From: Qipengyuania vulgaris | Lineage (GTDB): Bacteria; Pseudomonadota; Alphaproteobacteria; Sphingomonadales; Sphingomonadaceae | DNA: 64,000 nucleotides | Direction: 5' to 3' | NCBI GenBank assembly: GCA_000756795.1 | Contig: CCSI01000003.1 | Location: 417,947 to 481,946, forward strand | In this document: positions 55,320-64,000 of the stretch, piece by piece | Layout of the letters: the number at the start of each line of letters is the position of its first letter | Numbering within the stretch: position 1 is the first letter of the stretch | Position numbers and translations under genes: made by a program | The notes under the pieces: generated by a model | The model's database searches: none | What the model was told of the DNA's origin: nothing | Seen by the model: only the letters and a program-made list of their open reading frames with translations

Positions 55320-56104
55320 GCAAGGTCTCCGAAAGTGCTTTCGATGCCGGCAAAGACCGCCGCGAGCGTATCGCGCAGTCTGGCGGCCTTGTCGGGGGAA
55401 TAGGCGAAGGGCGGCTCTTCGGCCGCGAGGTAGGTGCTTTGCGCGATTTCCATCTGGACCGCGTGGACGTGTTGCCCGGGCCGTCCATAGTGGCGCGTGG
55501 TCCAACCGCCCTTGAAGCGACCGTTGAGGATGTGGTTGAAGGGGCTTGCAACGCAGGCTGCGACAACGGCGGCCTCGATTTCCGGCGCGCAGGAAGCGCC
55601 GGAATTGTTGCCGATATTGAGGTCGGGCAGCGTACCTTCGAAGAGGTAGGGCACCTCGCTGCGGATGGAATGGCAGTCGTAGAGCACGGCGAACCCATGC
55701 AGGGCCTTCACTCGCGCAAGCTCAGCTTCGAGCGCCGCGTGATAGGGTGCGTGGTAAAGTTCCCGGCGCTCCGCAATCGCAGCGTCGTCGGGTTCCATCC
55801 GCCACAAGGGCGCGGCATCGAAGCCGGTGGTCGGGACGAGGCTGGTGGTGTTCTGCCCCGGATAGAGCGACACATCATCGGGCGAGCGATTGGCATCGAT
55901 GACGTAGCGGTTGAACTCAGCCCGCACGATGGTCGCGTCGGGCAGCAGGCCGTCATAGAGTTCGGGAATGCGCCAGTCGGTGTCGGCAAGGACGAGCGCT
56001 TCGGGAACCAGCGCCTCGCGCACATCTACGGGCAGCCATGTCCCCGAATGCGGCTGGGCCAGCACGATGGGCGAAGAGCCACGCTGGATGGTGACGGGGT
56101 TCAA
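55316..56104 (-). CDS. hutG: N-formylglutamate amidohydrolase
   Basis: HutG hydrolyses N-formylglutamate, the last step of the HutF route. The 262-residue product has PHSG near the start, [16 protein letters not shown] and GGWTTRHYG. It most likely starts at TTG 56104, overlapping the hutH stop (TTGA), with GGCGGGG upstream. An ATG at 56137 would overlap hutH by 37 bp. Confidence 0.9.
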   Translation of the reverse strand: MNPVTIQRGSSPIVLAQPHSGTWLPVDVREALVPEALVLADTDWRIPELYDGLLPDATIVRAEFNRYVIDANRSPDDVSLYPGQNTTSLVPTTGFDAAPLWRMEPDDAAIAERRELYHAPYHAALEAELARVKALHGFAVLYDCHSIRSEVPYLFEGTLPDLNIGNNSGASCAPEIEAAVVAACVASPFNHILNGRFKGGWTTRHYGRPGQHVHAVQMEIAQSTYLAAEEPPFAYSPDKAARLRDTLAAVFAGIESTFGDLA

Positions 56105-57636
56105 ACCAGCGCCCCGCCAATCGAGGCATAGGGGCAATCGTCGACCAGCGGCGCAGCGGCGAGCAGCTTCGCCGCAGCAGCAATATCGCCGTCGACCTGC
56201 CGGTCGCTGTCGAGCGTGGGCGACACATCGCGCACCCGAGCCATGACACCCTGCAGCGCTTCGCTCGTCTGCAAGGGCGCGCGCAGTTCGATGCCCTGCA
56301 CCGCCGACAACGCCTCGATGCCAAGGATGGCGGAGAGGTTCTCGTTCATTTCAATGAGGCGTCGCCCGGCGTGGCAGGCCATCGAGACATGGTCTTCCTG
56401 GTTGGCCGAGGTCGGGGTGGAATCGACCGTGCGCGGGTTTGCCAGCGCGCGGTTCTCGCTCATGAGCGCCGCCGAAGTCACTTCGGCTATCATCAGCCCC
56501 GATTGCAGCCCCGGACTGGCGGCGAGGAAGGCAGGCAGGCCGAAGCTCAGCGACGGGTCAACGAGCAAGGCAATGCGGCGCTGCGCAATTGCCCCTACCT
56601 CGGAAACCGCCAGCGCAATCGCGTCGGCGGCCAGTCCGACCGGCTCGGCATGAAAATTGCCACCCGAGACGACCTCGCCACTGGAGAGAACCAGCGGGTT
56701 GTCGGTCACCGCATTGGCTTCGGTGCGCAGGACTTCGCCCGCATGGCGCATTTGGTCGAGACAGGCGCCGACCACCTGCGGGGCGCAGCGCAGGCAATAG
56801 GGGTCCTGCACGCGCAAATCGTCCTCACGGTGGCTCTCGCGGATTTCCGAGCCTTCGAGGAGGCAGCGTACCATCCGCGCCGCATCGATTTGACCGCGAT
56901 GGCCGCGCAGGGTGTGGATTTCATCGCGGAAAGGCGCGGAAGAACCCATTGCCGCGTCGATCGAAAGAGCCGTCGTCACCAGCGAATTCATCGCCAGCCG
57001 CCAGCCGTCGAACAGCCCGACCAGCGCGAGAGCGGTGGATACCTGCGTACCGTTGAGAAGCGCGAGGCCTTCCTTGGCCTGCAGTTCGACCGGATCGAGG
57101 CCAGCCTTCTGCAGGGCAGCACCAGCCGCCATGCGCTCGCCCATGTAGAACGCATCGCCCTCGCCAATCAGCGTGGAGGCGACATGCGCGAGCGGTGCAA
57201 GGTCGCCCGAGGCGCCGACCGAACCCTTCTCGGGCACGACGGGAATGACATCGGCAGCGACCATCTGCTGCAGCCGCTCGATGACCACCGCGCGCACCGC
57301 CGAAGCCCCGCGCCCCAGTGAAATGCATTTGAGCGCGATGATGAGCTTCACCACCTCGGGCGCCAGCGGCTTGCCGAAGCCTGCGCTGTGCGAGAGCACG
57401 ATATTGCGCTGGAGCGTGGCGAGGTCGGCATCGCCGATGCGCACGCTGGCAAGCTTCCCGAAGCCGGTGTTGACGCCGTAGAGCGCCTCGCCGGTCGCGA
57501 CCGCCTGCTCCAGCCGCTCGACCGCGCCCGCGACATCCCGCATCGCCTCGTCCGAGACGTGGAAGGCCAAACCCTCGCGATAGAGCGCCTCGAGTTGCGC
57601 CATGCCGACATGGCCGGGGGTGAGCTCAACGCTCAT
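56101..57636 (-). CDS. hutH: Histidine ammonia-lyase
   Basis: HutH deaminates histidine to urocanate. The 511-residue protein has the MIO-forming Ala-Ser-Gly triad in [21 protein letters not shown] and the helical core typical of the family. Its start overlaps the hutI stop by 11 bp. It is followed by hutG. Confidence 0.96.
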   Translation of the reverse strand: MSVELTPGHVGMAQLEALYREGLAFHVSDEAMRDVAGAVERLEQAVATGEALYGVNTGFGKLASVRIGDADLATLQRNIVLSHSAGFGKPLAPEVVKLIIALKCISLGRGASAVRAVVIERLQQMVAADVIPVVPEKGSVGASGDLAPLAHVASTLIGEGDAFYMGERMAAGAALQKAGLDPVELQAKEGLALLNGTQVSTALALVGLFDGWRLAMNSLVTTALSIDAAMGSSAPFRDEIHTLRGHRGQIDAARMVRCLLEGSEIRESHREDDLRVQDPYCLRCAPQVVGACLDQMRHAGEVLRTEANAVTDNPLVLSSGEVVSGGNFHAEPVGLAADAIALAVSEVGAIAQRRIALLVDPSLSFGLPAFLAASPGLQSGLMIAEVTSAALMSENRALANPRTVDSTPTSANQEDHVSMACHAGRRLIEMNENLSAILGIEALSAVQGIELRAPLQTSEALQGVMARVRDVSPTLDSDRQVDGDIAAAAKLLAAAPLVDDCPYASIGGALV

Positions 57637-58840
57637 GGAATTCTCCGTCGATGATGAGCCCGCGCAGCAGATTGCCGCCGAGCCAGTAGCTTAGAAAATC
57701 GGGATGCCCGGCATCCCACACGGCAAGCTGGGCGCGCTTGCCCGGCTCGATACTGCCGTATTCGCCCGTCAGGCCGAGCGCGGCAGCGGCGTTGCGCGTC
57801 GCCCCCGCCAGCGCCTCTTCGGGGGTCAGGCGGAACAGCGTGCAGGCCATGCCCATCGCGAGCCGGAGCGAGGACATGGGCGAACTTCCCGGATTGGCAT
57901 CGGTCGCCACCGCCACGCGAACGCCCGCCTCGCGCAAGGCCTCGATGGGCGGAGGCTGCGTTTCGCGCAGGGCGAAATAGGCGCCGGGGAGGAGCACGGC
58001 CACCGTCCCGCTTTTCGCCATATGCGCCGCATCTTCGGGCGCGAGATATTCGAGATGGTCAGCGGAGAGCGCATCGAATTCGCTGGCAAGCACCGCGCCC
58101 TTGAGGTCGCTGAGCTGTTCGGCATGGAGCTTGACCGGCAGCCCGAGTTCGCGCGCAACGTCGAACACGCGGCGGACCTGCTCTGGCGTGAAGCCGATGT
58201 TCTCGCAAAAGCCGTCGACTGCATCGACCAGTCCCTCGCGCTTCGCCTTCCGAAGGCCTGCGATGACGACCTCTTCGATATAGTCGTCGCTGCGCTCGGC
58301 ATATTCGGGCGGCAGGGCATGGGCGGCGAGCCAGGTCGTCATGATGCGCACGGCACGATGCTGCTCGATTTGCCGCGCCACGCGCAACATCCGCATTTCC
58401 TGCTCGACCGACAGACCGTAGCCCGACTTGACCTCGATGACCGCCACGCCATCGGCGAGCAAGTCGTCGACGCGGCGCAGGGCAGAAGCGAGCAGGTCCT
58501 CGTCGCTCGCCTCTCGCGTTGCGGCAACAGTCGAACGGATGCCGCCCCCTGCGCGGGCAATCTCTTCATAGCTCGCCCCGCCGAGCCGCATGGCAAATTC
58601 CGCCGCGCGGTCGCCTCCGAAGACAAGGTGGCTGTGGCATTCGAGCAGCGCAGGCGTGACCAGCGCGCCCTGCAAATCAATTGCTTCGAGACCGCGAAAC
58701 TCTTCGGGCAAATCCGCGCGGGCACCGACCCAGGCCACGGCATAACCCCGCGTCACGATGGCCGCATCCTCGACCAACCCATAGGGCGCGTGGCCGACCA
58801 TGGTCGCTGCCGTGCAGCCCGTGAACAGCCTCTCATGCAT
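57626..58840 (-). CDS. hutI: Imidazolonepropionase
   Basis: HutI opens the imidazolone ring to give N-formiminoglutamate. The 404-residue amidohydrolase has the metal ligands [26 protein letters not shown] and [13 protein letters not shown] 58840 (MHERLFTG) begins the operon, directly facing hutF with a palindrome between. Confidence 0.95.
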   Translation of the reverse strand: MHERLFTGCTAATMVGHAPYGLVEDAAIVTRGYAVAWVGARADLPEEFRGLEAIDLQGALVTPALLECHSHLVFGGDRAAEFAMRLGGASYEEIARAGGGIRSTVAATREASDEDLLASALRRVDDLLADGVAVIEVKSGYGLSVEQEMRMLRVARQIEQHRAVRIMTTWLAAHALPPEYAERSDDYIEEVVIAGLRKAKREGLVDAVDGFCENIGFTPEQVRRVFDVARELGLPVKLHAEQLSDLKGAVLASEFDALSADHLEYLAPEDAAHMAKSGTVAVLLPGAYFALRETQPPPIEALREAGVRVAVATDANPGSSPMSSLRLAMGMACTLFRLTPEEALAGATRNAAAALGLTGEYGSIEPGKRAQLAVWDAGHPDFLSYWLGGNLLRGLIIDGEFHER

Positions 58841-58868
58841 AGACTTGTGCCTCTCCGCGATTCCTGAT

Positions 58869-58882
58869 TATGTATGCACATA
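58869..58882. promoter_or_regulatory. Palindrome in the hutI-hutF divergent promoter (probable HutC operator)
   Basis: TATGT at 58869-58873 and ACATA at 58878-58882 form a 5-bp inverted repeat with a 4-bp spacer. GntR/HutC repressors bind short palindromes of this kind, and hutC is encoded in the plus-strand arm. Confidence 0.6.
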
Positions 58883-58905
58883 TTCAACGAGAGGCGCAAT
58901 GAGCG

Positions 58906-60276
58906 ATGGGCGGTAAAATCTCGGCTAGGCAGATGCTGACGCCCGCAGGCTGGCTGGCGAATGCGGTCGTAAGCTGGGACGATGAAGGCTGCATCACCTC
59001 GGTCGGCGACGACGGTTTCGATGCCGCCACCGCCGTCGGGACGCTCGTTCCCGGTGTCGCCAACCTCCACACGCACAGCTTCCAGCGCGCCATGGCGGGT
59101 CTCGCCGAGACGCGCGGTCCCTCGGGAGCAGACGATTTCTGGAGCTGGCGCGAGGTCATGTACCGCTTCCTCGGCGTGCTCACGCCCGAGCATATCGAAG
59201 CCATCGCCGCGCAGGTGCAGATGGACATGGCGGAAGCGGGCTTCACCGCCAGCGCCGAATTCCATTATCTCCACCACCAGCCGGATGGCGCGCGCTTTGC
59301 CGAGCTGGCTGAGACCTCGCGCCGCATCATGGCGGCCAGCGAAACCTCCGGTATCGGGCTGACCCACCTGCCCGTGCTCTACAGCCGCGGCGGACTCGAC
59401 GACCGCCCGCTCTCCGAGGGTCAGGCGCGCTTCGGCTGCACGTCAGACGAGTTCGCCGAGCTTTACAAGGCGATCGGCGAGGCAGCCCGCGACATGCCGT
59501 CCGATTTCTGCCTCGGCATCGCCCCGCACTCCCTGCGCGCAGTCAGCCGAGAAGGGCTGGACGCCTGCCGCGAACTCTGCCCCGACGGCCCCATCCACAT
59601 CCACGCTGCCGAGCAGATGAAGGAAGTCGAGGAAGTCGTCTCCCAACTTGGCGCGCGCCCGGTCCGCTACCTGCTCGACACGATCGGGGCAGACGCGCGA
59701 TGGTGCCTTATCCACGCGACCCATGTCGACGATGGCGAGGTGACCGACCTAGCCCGATCGGGAGCAGTCGCAGGCCTTTGCCCAACGACCGAGGCCAATC
59801 TCGGAGACGGCATCTTTCCCGCCCGCGACTACCTCGCCGCAGGTGGCATCTTCGGAGTCGGCTCCGATTCCAACATCCGCATCTCGCTCGCCGAGGAATT
59901 GCGCATGCTCGAGGTCTCACAACGCCTCGCCCTGCGCCAGCGCGCTTTACTGACAGACGATGCAAACCGCTCGAACGGCCGTAACCTCCTCGAACGCGCC
60001 GCCGCAGGAGGAGCGAAGGCTATCGGCAGGAATGCTGGTGGCATCGAGACCGGCATGCTTGCCGACCTCGTCGCCCTGTCCGACGACACGCCCTTCCTCG
60101 ACTGGCCCAGCGCCGACCACCGTCTTGACGCATGGATATTCGGTGTCGAGGGAAATGCCGTCAGCGACGTCTGGTCCGCAGGTCGTCACATCGTGACCGA
60201 TGTCCAGCACATCCGCCGCGAATCCATCACCGCGCGCTTCCGCGAGACCATGCTCGAATTGGCGCAGGCGCTATGA
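58906..60276 (+). CDS. hutF: Formimidoylglutamate deiminase
   Basis: HutF releases ammonia from N-formiminoglutamate to give N-formylglutamate. The 456-residue amidohydrolase has the metal motif VANLHTHSFQRAM, then HAAEQMKE, HATHVD and GSDSNIRIS. GAGAGG lies upstream of ATG 58906. Its stop overlaps hutC. Confidence 0.94.
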   Translation: MGGKISARQMLTPAGWLANAVVSWDDEGCITSVGDDGFDAATAVGTLVPGVANLHTHSFQRAMAGLAETRGPSGADDFWSWREVMYRFLGVLTPEHIEAIAAQVQMDMAEAGFTASAEFHYLHHQPDGARFAELAETSRRIMAASETSGIGLTHLPVLYSRGGLDDRPLSEGQARFGCTSDEFAELYKAIGEAARDMPSDFCLGIAPHSLRAVSREGLDACRELCPDGPIHIHAAEQMKEVEEVVSQLGARPVRYLLDTIGADARWCLIHATHVDDGEVTDLARSGAVAGLCPTTEANLGDGIFPARDYLAAGGIFGVGSDSNIRISLAEELRMLEVSQRLALRQRALLTDDANRSNGRNLLERAAAGGAKAIGRNAGGIETGMLADLVALSDDTPFLDWPSADHRLDAWIFGVEGNAVSDVWSAGRHIVTDVQHIRRESITARFRETMLELAQAL

Positions 60277-60965
60277 ACAGCAACACCCACCACTCCATCC
60301 GCGAGGCTATCCGCAAGCGCATTGTCGCGGGAGAATGGCAGCTCGGCGACCTCATCCCCGGCGAGGTCGAGTTTGCGGAAGAATACGCCTGCTCGCGCAC
60401 CACGGTGAATCGCGCGCTGCAGGCGCTCGCCGAAGAGGGCATCGTCGAGCGCAAACGCAGGGGCGGCACGAGGGTCAGCCCCCTGCCCGCTCCACAGGCG
60501 CAATTCGCCATCCCACTGGTGCGCGAACAGGTCGAGGCGCGTGGCTTGGCCTACAGGACCAAGGTCACGGCCCACCGCGTCGGTCAGCCCGATGAGAGAA
60601 CCCGCGATCAAATGCACTTGTCTCCCGCTCAGGACTGCGCCTACCTCGAAAGCCTCCACCTTGCTGACGGGAAGCCCTTCGCCTTTGAACGCCGCTGGAT
60701 AAACCTCGCCAGTGTGCCGCAGTTCGATATAGAAGCACTGGGCGAACTAAGCGCGAATGAATGGCTGGTCCGCAAAGTCCCTTTCTCCCGGGGCAGCGTG
60801 TTCCTGAGCGCAACGAGCGCCGACAGCCAAACCGCCGAAAGAATGCAGGTCGAACTGTCGACACCGCTTTTCACCATGCGTCGTACGACATGGTTTGGCG
60901 ACGAGTCGGTCACCGCAATGACACTATACTACGCGCCCTGCTACGAACTCGACTTCACAATCTGA
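60273..60965 (+). CDS. hutC: Histidine utilisation repressor HutC (GntR family)
   Basis: A 230-residue GntR/HutC repressor with the winged HTH (REAIRKRIVAGEWQLGDLIP, CSRTTVNRALQALAEEGIVE) and a C-terminal UTRA ligand domain (about residues 85-225) that senses urocanate in relatives. ATG 60273 overlaps the hutF stop by 4 bp. Confidence 0.93.
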   Translation: MNSNTHHSIREAIRKRIVAGEWQLGDLIPGEVEFAEEYACSRTTVNRALQALAEEGIVERKRRGGTRVSPLPAPQAQFAIPLVREQVEARGLAYRTKVTAHRVGQPDERTRDQMHLSPAQDCAYLESLHLADGKPFAFERRWINLASVPQFDIEALGELSANEWLVRKVPFSRGSVFLSATSADSQTAERMQVELSTPLFTMRRTTWFGDESVTAMTLYYAPCYELDFTI

Positions 60966-61409
60966 TTTTTAAGAAAAATGGTGCCCAGAAGAGGGATCAT
61001 AGAATCCGGCCAAACCTTTGATAAAAGTAACTTATTTTTCTCGACTGCAAGGAACGACCCCCAGATCGAACCCCTCGGTGCTGGTTAAGACTATTCAATC
61101 TAGTGGCCCAGTCCCAATGGATGGCAGGCACCATCAGAACTGCGGCCGATCGGCATCATCAGGGTGCCATGGACCGGTAATACCTAGGACTTCCACCCTT
61201 CACGCAATACGCAAACACAGCCGTGGCTCGGCTCCGCGTCAATCATGACAAACCTAGCCCTTCGAGGAAGGATCGCGAACCCGCATCTGAATCATAAAGA
61301 TAGTGCGCAAAAAGGGGTGCGAAACAAAAAAAGAACAGGAAAAGGCATATCCTCTAGTTGACCCGGCGGAACTCCCAATTCAATGAGTGCGAAATGGAGG
61401 TTTCGAAGC
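60966..61409. other. Intergenic region before the restriction-modification genes
   Basis: No gene could be supported in this roughly 440-bp stretch. It is the boundary between the hut locus and the methyltransferase genes and includes AT-richer sequence at both ends. A short minus-strand peptide near 61150-61250 is interrupted by stops and resembles nothing I can name. The methyltransferase promoter presumably lies in the last ~100 bp. Confidence 0.5.
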
Positions 61410-62645
61410 ATGGATTTCAGCGTGATCGTTCGCGAAAAGCGTGAGAATTTGGGTCTGTCGCAGAAGGAGTTCTCGGAGTTGCTGGGCTTGAACGAGGGGG
61501 GAGAAAGGACCGTTAGGGGGTGGGAGCTGGGCGAACATGTTCCCGCAAAGGCGCGCAAAGCGCAAATTGCCTCTCTTCCTGATTTCGCTCCTTTCGCCAA
61601 TTCAGGCGGTAGCGACTTCCGATTCATCGACCTTTTCGCCGGAATTGGCGGGATCAGGCTTGGCTTCGAGAACGCCGGTGGCTCCTGTGTTTTCACGTCC
61701 GAGTGGGACAAGTTCTCGAAGAAGACATACGCAGCCAACTTTGGGGAGGTGCCCGATGGCGATATCACCAAGATCGCCGCGCCCGACATTCCCGAGCATG
61801 ATGTGCTGCTTGCCGGCTTTCCCTGCCAGGCATTCTCCCGTGCGGGTCTCCGAAAGGGATTTCAGGATACACGGGGCACGATGTTCTTCGAGATCCAGCG
61901 AATTCTTGCAGAGAAGCGCCCAGCCGCCTTTCTTCTAGAGAACGTCAAACAGCTACGCGGCCACGACGGCGGGAGGACACTGCAAACCATTTTGGATATC
62001 CTGAACGGCAAGACCCAGACCGAAATTCCTAATGACGTCCCGATGTCCGGTCAGGCCCGCGCGAGCTTGGGCATCCCCCTTGACTACGAAACTGGCTACG
62101 CTGTCCTTACGGCGACCGATTTTGGTGTTCCGCAGAAGCGAGAGAGGATCTACATAATTGGCTTCTCCCGCAGCGTTTTCCCCGACCTTTCAATGAAAGG
62201 CTTCTTCGAAAAGCTGCCAGGAATGAAGAAAAGTCCGCTTCTTGGCGCTGTCCTAGAGAACAACGAGGACGTGCCGGAAAATTACACCATCTCTGACCGG
62301 CTATACCAAGGGCATATTCGCAGGCGGGTGGAACACGCCAAGAAAGGCAATGGTTTCGGCTTTTCTGTTTTCAACAGAGAAAGCCCCTACTGCAACACTA
62401 TCAGCGCGAGATATTACAAGGACGGGAGCGAAGTGCTCATCGACCAAGCTGATATCGGTCGGAACCCCCGGAAGCTAACGCCACGAGAATGTGCGAGGAT
62501 CCAAGGGTTCCCCGAAAAGTTCGTGGTCGACGCAGTGTCTTCCTCCCAAGCCTACAGGCAGTTCGGCAATTCCGTATCAGTGCCCGTAATTGAAAGCCTA
62601 GCGAAACGCATGAAGGAATGGGCGGGAGGCCGTCTGGGAAGCTGA
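61410..62645 (+). CDS. DNA (cytosine-5-)-methyltransferase with N-terminal HTH
   Basis: A 411-residue C5 methyltransferase. An XRE-type HTH (residues about 1-50, VREKRENLGLSQKEFSELLG) precedes the catalytic domain with motif I FIDLFAGIGGIRLGFE, motif IV GFPCQAFSRAG with the catalytic cysteine, motif VI ENVKQL, motif VIII QKRERIYIIGF and motif X QFGNSVSVPV. The HTH suggests control of its own promoter, as in M.SsoII-type enzymes. GGAGG supports ATG 61410; ATG 61383 is possible. Confidence 0.93.
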   Translation: MDFSVIVREKRENLGLSQKEFSELLGLNEGGERTVRGWELGEHVPAKARKAQIASLPDFAPFANSGGSDFRFIDLFAGIGGIRLGFENAGGSCVFTSEWDKFSKKTYAANFGEVPDGDITKIAAPDIPEHDVLLAGFPCQAFSRAGLRKGFQDTRGTMFFEIQRILAEKRPAAFLLENVKQLRGHDGGRTLQTILDILNGKTQTEIPNDVPMSGQARASLGIPLDYETGYAVLTATDFGVPQKRERIYIIGFSRSVFPDLSMKGFFEKLPGMKKSPLLGAVLENNEDVPENYTISDRLYQGHIRRRVEHAKKGNGFGFSVFNRESPYCNTISARYYKDGSEVLIDQADIGRNPRKLTPRECARIQGFPEKFVVDAVSSSQAYRQFGNSVSVPVIESLAKRMKEWAGGRLGS

Positions 62646-62658
62646 CAGGCGTGGGCAG

Positions 62659-63117
62659 ATGACTGATATTGTAGACAGCGCCACCAGGAGCCGGATGATG
62701 TCCAGTATCCGCGCGAAAGATACCAAGCCCGAAATTGTTGTCAGGAAGCTTATGCACGCCGAAGGTTTCCGATTCAGACTGCATCGCAAGGACTTGCCCG
62801 GCAGGCCCGATCTCGTGCTCCCAAAATATCGCGCCGCGGTCTTTGTTCACGGATGCTTCTGGCATGGGCACAAAAATTGCGACCTATTCCGGCTACCGAA
62901 AAGCAGGACGGATTTCTGGCAGGACAAGATTTCCGCCAACCGCGCTCGGGATGAACGGAACCGGCAACGTTTGCAAGGAGCGGGATGGCGTGTCGTGGAA
63001 GTCTGGGAATGCGCCATATGCAAGGGCCGCCGCTTGCCGATCGATGATCTGGCGACACAGCTAACCAATGCCATAATTTCGGAAGAGAAACACGTGGTGA
63101 TCCGCTCCGCCATGTGA
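62659..63117 (+). CDS. vsr: Very short patch repair endonuclease Vsr
   Basis: Vsr nicks at T:G mismatches left by deamination of 5-methylcytosine. The 152-residue protein has RSRMMSSIRAKDTKPE, the catalytic aspartate in GRPDLVL and FVHGCFWHGHKNC. Such genes accompany C5 methyltransferases and protect their sites from mutation. The gene is 13 bp behind the methyltransferase. Confidence 0.93.
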   Translation: MTDIVDSATRSRMMSSIRAKDTKPEIVVRKLMHAEGFRFRLHRKDLPGRPDLVLPKYRAAVFVHGCFWHGHKNCDLFRLPKSRTDFWQDKISANRARDERNRQRLQGAGWRVVEVWECAICKGRRLPIDDLATQLTNAIISEEKHVVIRSAM

Positions 63118-63218
63118 CGAAGGCGCTGCGCAACCCAGCGACAACTTGACACCAACCTTTGCTCCGGACATCCGGAATCGCTATTTCAAGCTTTTTCTGG
63201 GAAAGCCTAGGGGGTTAC

Positions 63219-64000
63219 TTGTCAAACTCGGATGAATCTCGGCCTGATGATTTTACCAACAGAGTGGTCGACAACTTCTATCATGCCAAATACGAGCTGA
63301 CCGCAGAAAGCTATGAGACCACTTGGGGCTTCAGAAGCACCACCGGAAAGTTCTTTAAGGTCTCGAACAAAGATCTTGTGACAGCTTTTTCCGACGTTTT
63401 AGCGAACTGGGACGAGTGGTGCAGGCGCGACTTAAACGTCAATAGCGGCAACCCCGACGAGACACTGGCGCAGTTCTCGAAGAAGTATTTTTCCGACGGA
63501 GCGCATAAGGATCTCGCGGAGGTGCAGCGGCGGGGATTTCTGCACCTACTCAATACGGTAGCGTATGCGAGTAACCACAATCAGCTCTACGACGAAGCCG
63601 AGTGGTATAATCCACTTGAGAAATCCGAATATGAGAAAGCATTAGCGATCCTCCGCAGCTATTCGCAGGATGCCGAAATAATTACGAGTGGCAGTGCGGC
63701 CGACACCTCCGCCCCCAGTGAAGACCGCATCGAGGGCGGCGAAAACGCACTCTTCTACGGGGCTCCGGGAACCGGCAAGAGCTACGAAGTCTGGCAGAAG
63801 ATTGACAAGGCTACCGATCCGCATTTTGTCACGGTCTTTCATCCGGACATGCAGAACAGCGACTTCGCAGGCACGCTGAAACCGGGCATCAATAACAAGG
63901 GTAAGGTAACCTATGCCTTTCGCCCTGGGCCTTTCGCCCGAGCTGTCGCGTGTGCATGGGCAAATCCCGGCAAGAAGGTCTATTTGGTAATCGAAGAGCT
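63219..64000 (+). CDS. McrB-like AAA ATPase/GTPase, 3' end outside the window
   Basis: An open frame starting at TTG 63219 (AGGGGG upstream) runs past the window end, giving at least 260 residues. The first ~170 residues are an unrecognised, probably DNA-binding, domain. Walker A is GAPGTGKSY at about residues 181-189, followed by VFHPDMQNSDFAGTL, YAFRPGPFARA and a Walker-B-like KVYLVIEE, the pattern of McrB and LlaJI R1-type proteins. It is probably the motor of a nuclease encoded further on. Confidence 0.8.
   Translation, partial: MSNSDESRPDDFTNRVVDNFYHAKYELTAESYETTWGFRSTTGKFFKVSNKDLVTAFSDVLANWDEWCRRDLNVNSGNPDETLAQFSKKYFSDGAHKDLAEVQRRGFLHLLNTVAYASNHNQLYDEAEWYNPLEKSEYEKALAILRSYSQDAEIITSGSAADTSAPSEDRIEGGENALFYGAPGTGKSYEVWQKIDKATDPHFVTVFHPDMQNSDFAGTLKPGINNKGKVTYAFRPGPFARAVACAWANPGKKVYLVIEE

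Noticed and set aside
61040..61080. tRNA T-arm-like sequence on the minus strand (GGGGTTCGATCT)
   Set aside because: The flanking bases do not pair as a T-stem, and no acceptor or anticodon arm could be found.
61150..61250. Minus-strand peptide (RVEVLGITGPWHPDDADRP) suggestive of a toxin fragment
   Set aside because: It is interrupted by stop codons, and I cannot assign it to a family.

Overview
The window is a 64 kb, gene-dense, high-G+C stretch that looks like the chromosome of an alphaproteobacterium of the Sphingomonadales, most likely an Erythrobacter-like genus. This assignment is inferred from remembered family resemblance (the DnaA type, the CC_3452-type secreted protein, UPF0262, the HutF/HutG route) and was not tested by any search. 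No rRNA, tRNA, CRISPR array or recognisable insertion sequence was seen. Many start codons are GTG or TTG, and many operons use 1-4 bp stop/start overlaps.

Layout. 0.15-7 kb: msrB, rpsT, dnaA, a DUF983 protein, a MoeB/ThiF-like enzyme, a sirtuin, dapB and nth. 7-15 kb: a DUF1643 protein, a dicarboxylate or amino-acid symporter, dapE, a cupin, an S1/P1 nuclease, a GST, a VOC protein, an AraC regulator, a secreted HExxH protein and a TraB/GumN protein. 15-18.5 kb: the classical rpmH-rnpA-yidD-yidC-engB operon on the minus strand. 18.7-28.7 kb: comM, small hypotheticals, an HxlR regulator, rpmJ (too short for most ORF callers), galE, an M14 carboxypeptidase, a beta-barrel protein, cdd, a degenerate GH25-like protein and UPF0262. 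28.8-36.5 kb: dnaB, a phospholipase-D-type synthase, rpoZ, a sterol-desaturase-family protein, a DUF3667 protein and ftsH. The grouping of dnaA, the rpmH operon and dnaB suggests the window is not far from the replication origin (inference).

36.5-41.5 kb holds a TetR-controlled tripartite exporter (MacB-type permease, ATPase, HlyD adaptor, outer-membrane lipoprotein) with perfect inverted repeats in the divergent promoter. 41.5-45.2 kb holds a tightly overlapped minus-strand trio, DUF3604 lipoprotein - PpiC-type isomerase - HupE/UreJ membrane protein, whose joint function is not known to me. 46-49 kb is an acyl-CoA/aldehyde set (CaiB, ALDH, MaoC). 49.2-51.3 kb is a sulfide/persulfide detoxification locus: an ArsR regulator with the two cysteines spaced as in SqrR/BigR, two YeeE/YedE-type sulfur transporters and an ETHE1/Blh-like dioxygenase. 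Then come moaA-moeA and a complete histidine-utilisation locus (hutI-hutH-hutG-hutU on the minus strand, hutF-hutC on the plus strand) with a palindrome between the divergent arms.

The last 2.6 kb (from about 61.4 kb) differs by eye in base composition. It carries a cytosine-5 DNA methyltransferase with an N-terminal HTH, a Vsr mismatch endonuclease and the start of a McrB-like AAA protein that runs off the window. This looks like a LlaJI-type restriction-modification/defence module and is the best candidate for an accessory system. A second notable point is a decayed copy of the 3' end of engB lying on the far side of the TraB/GumN gene.
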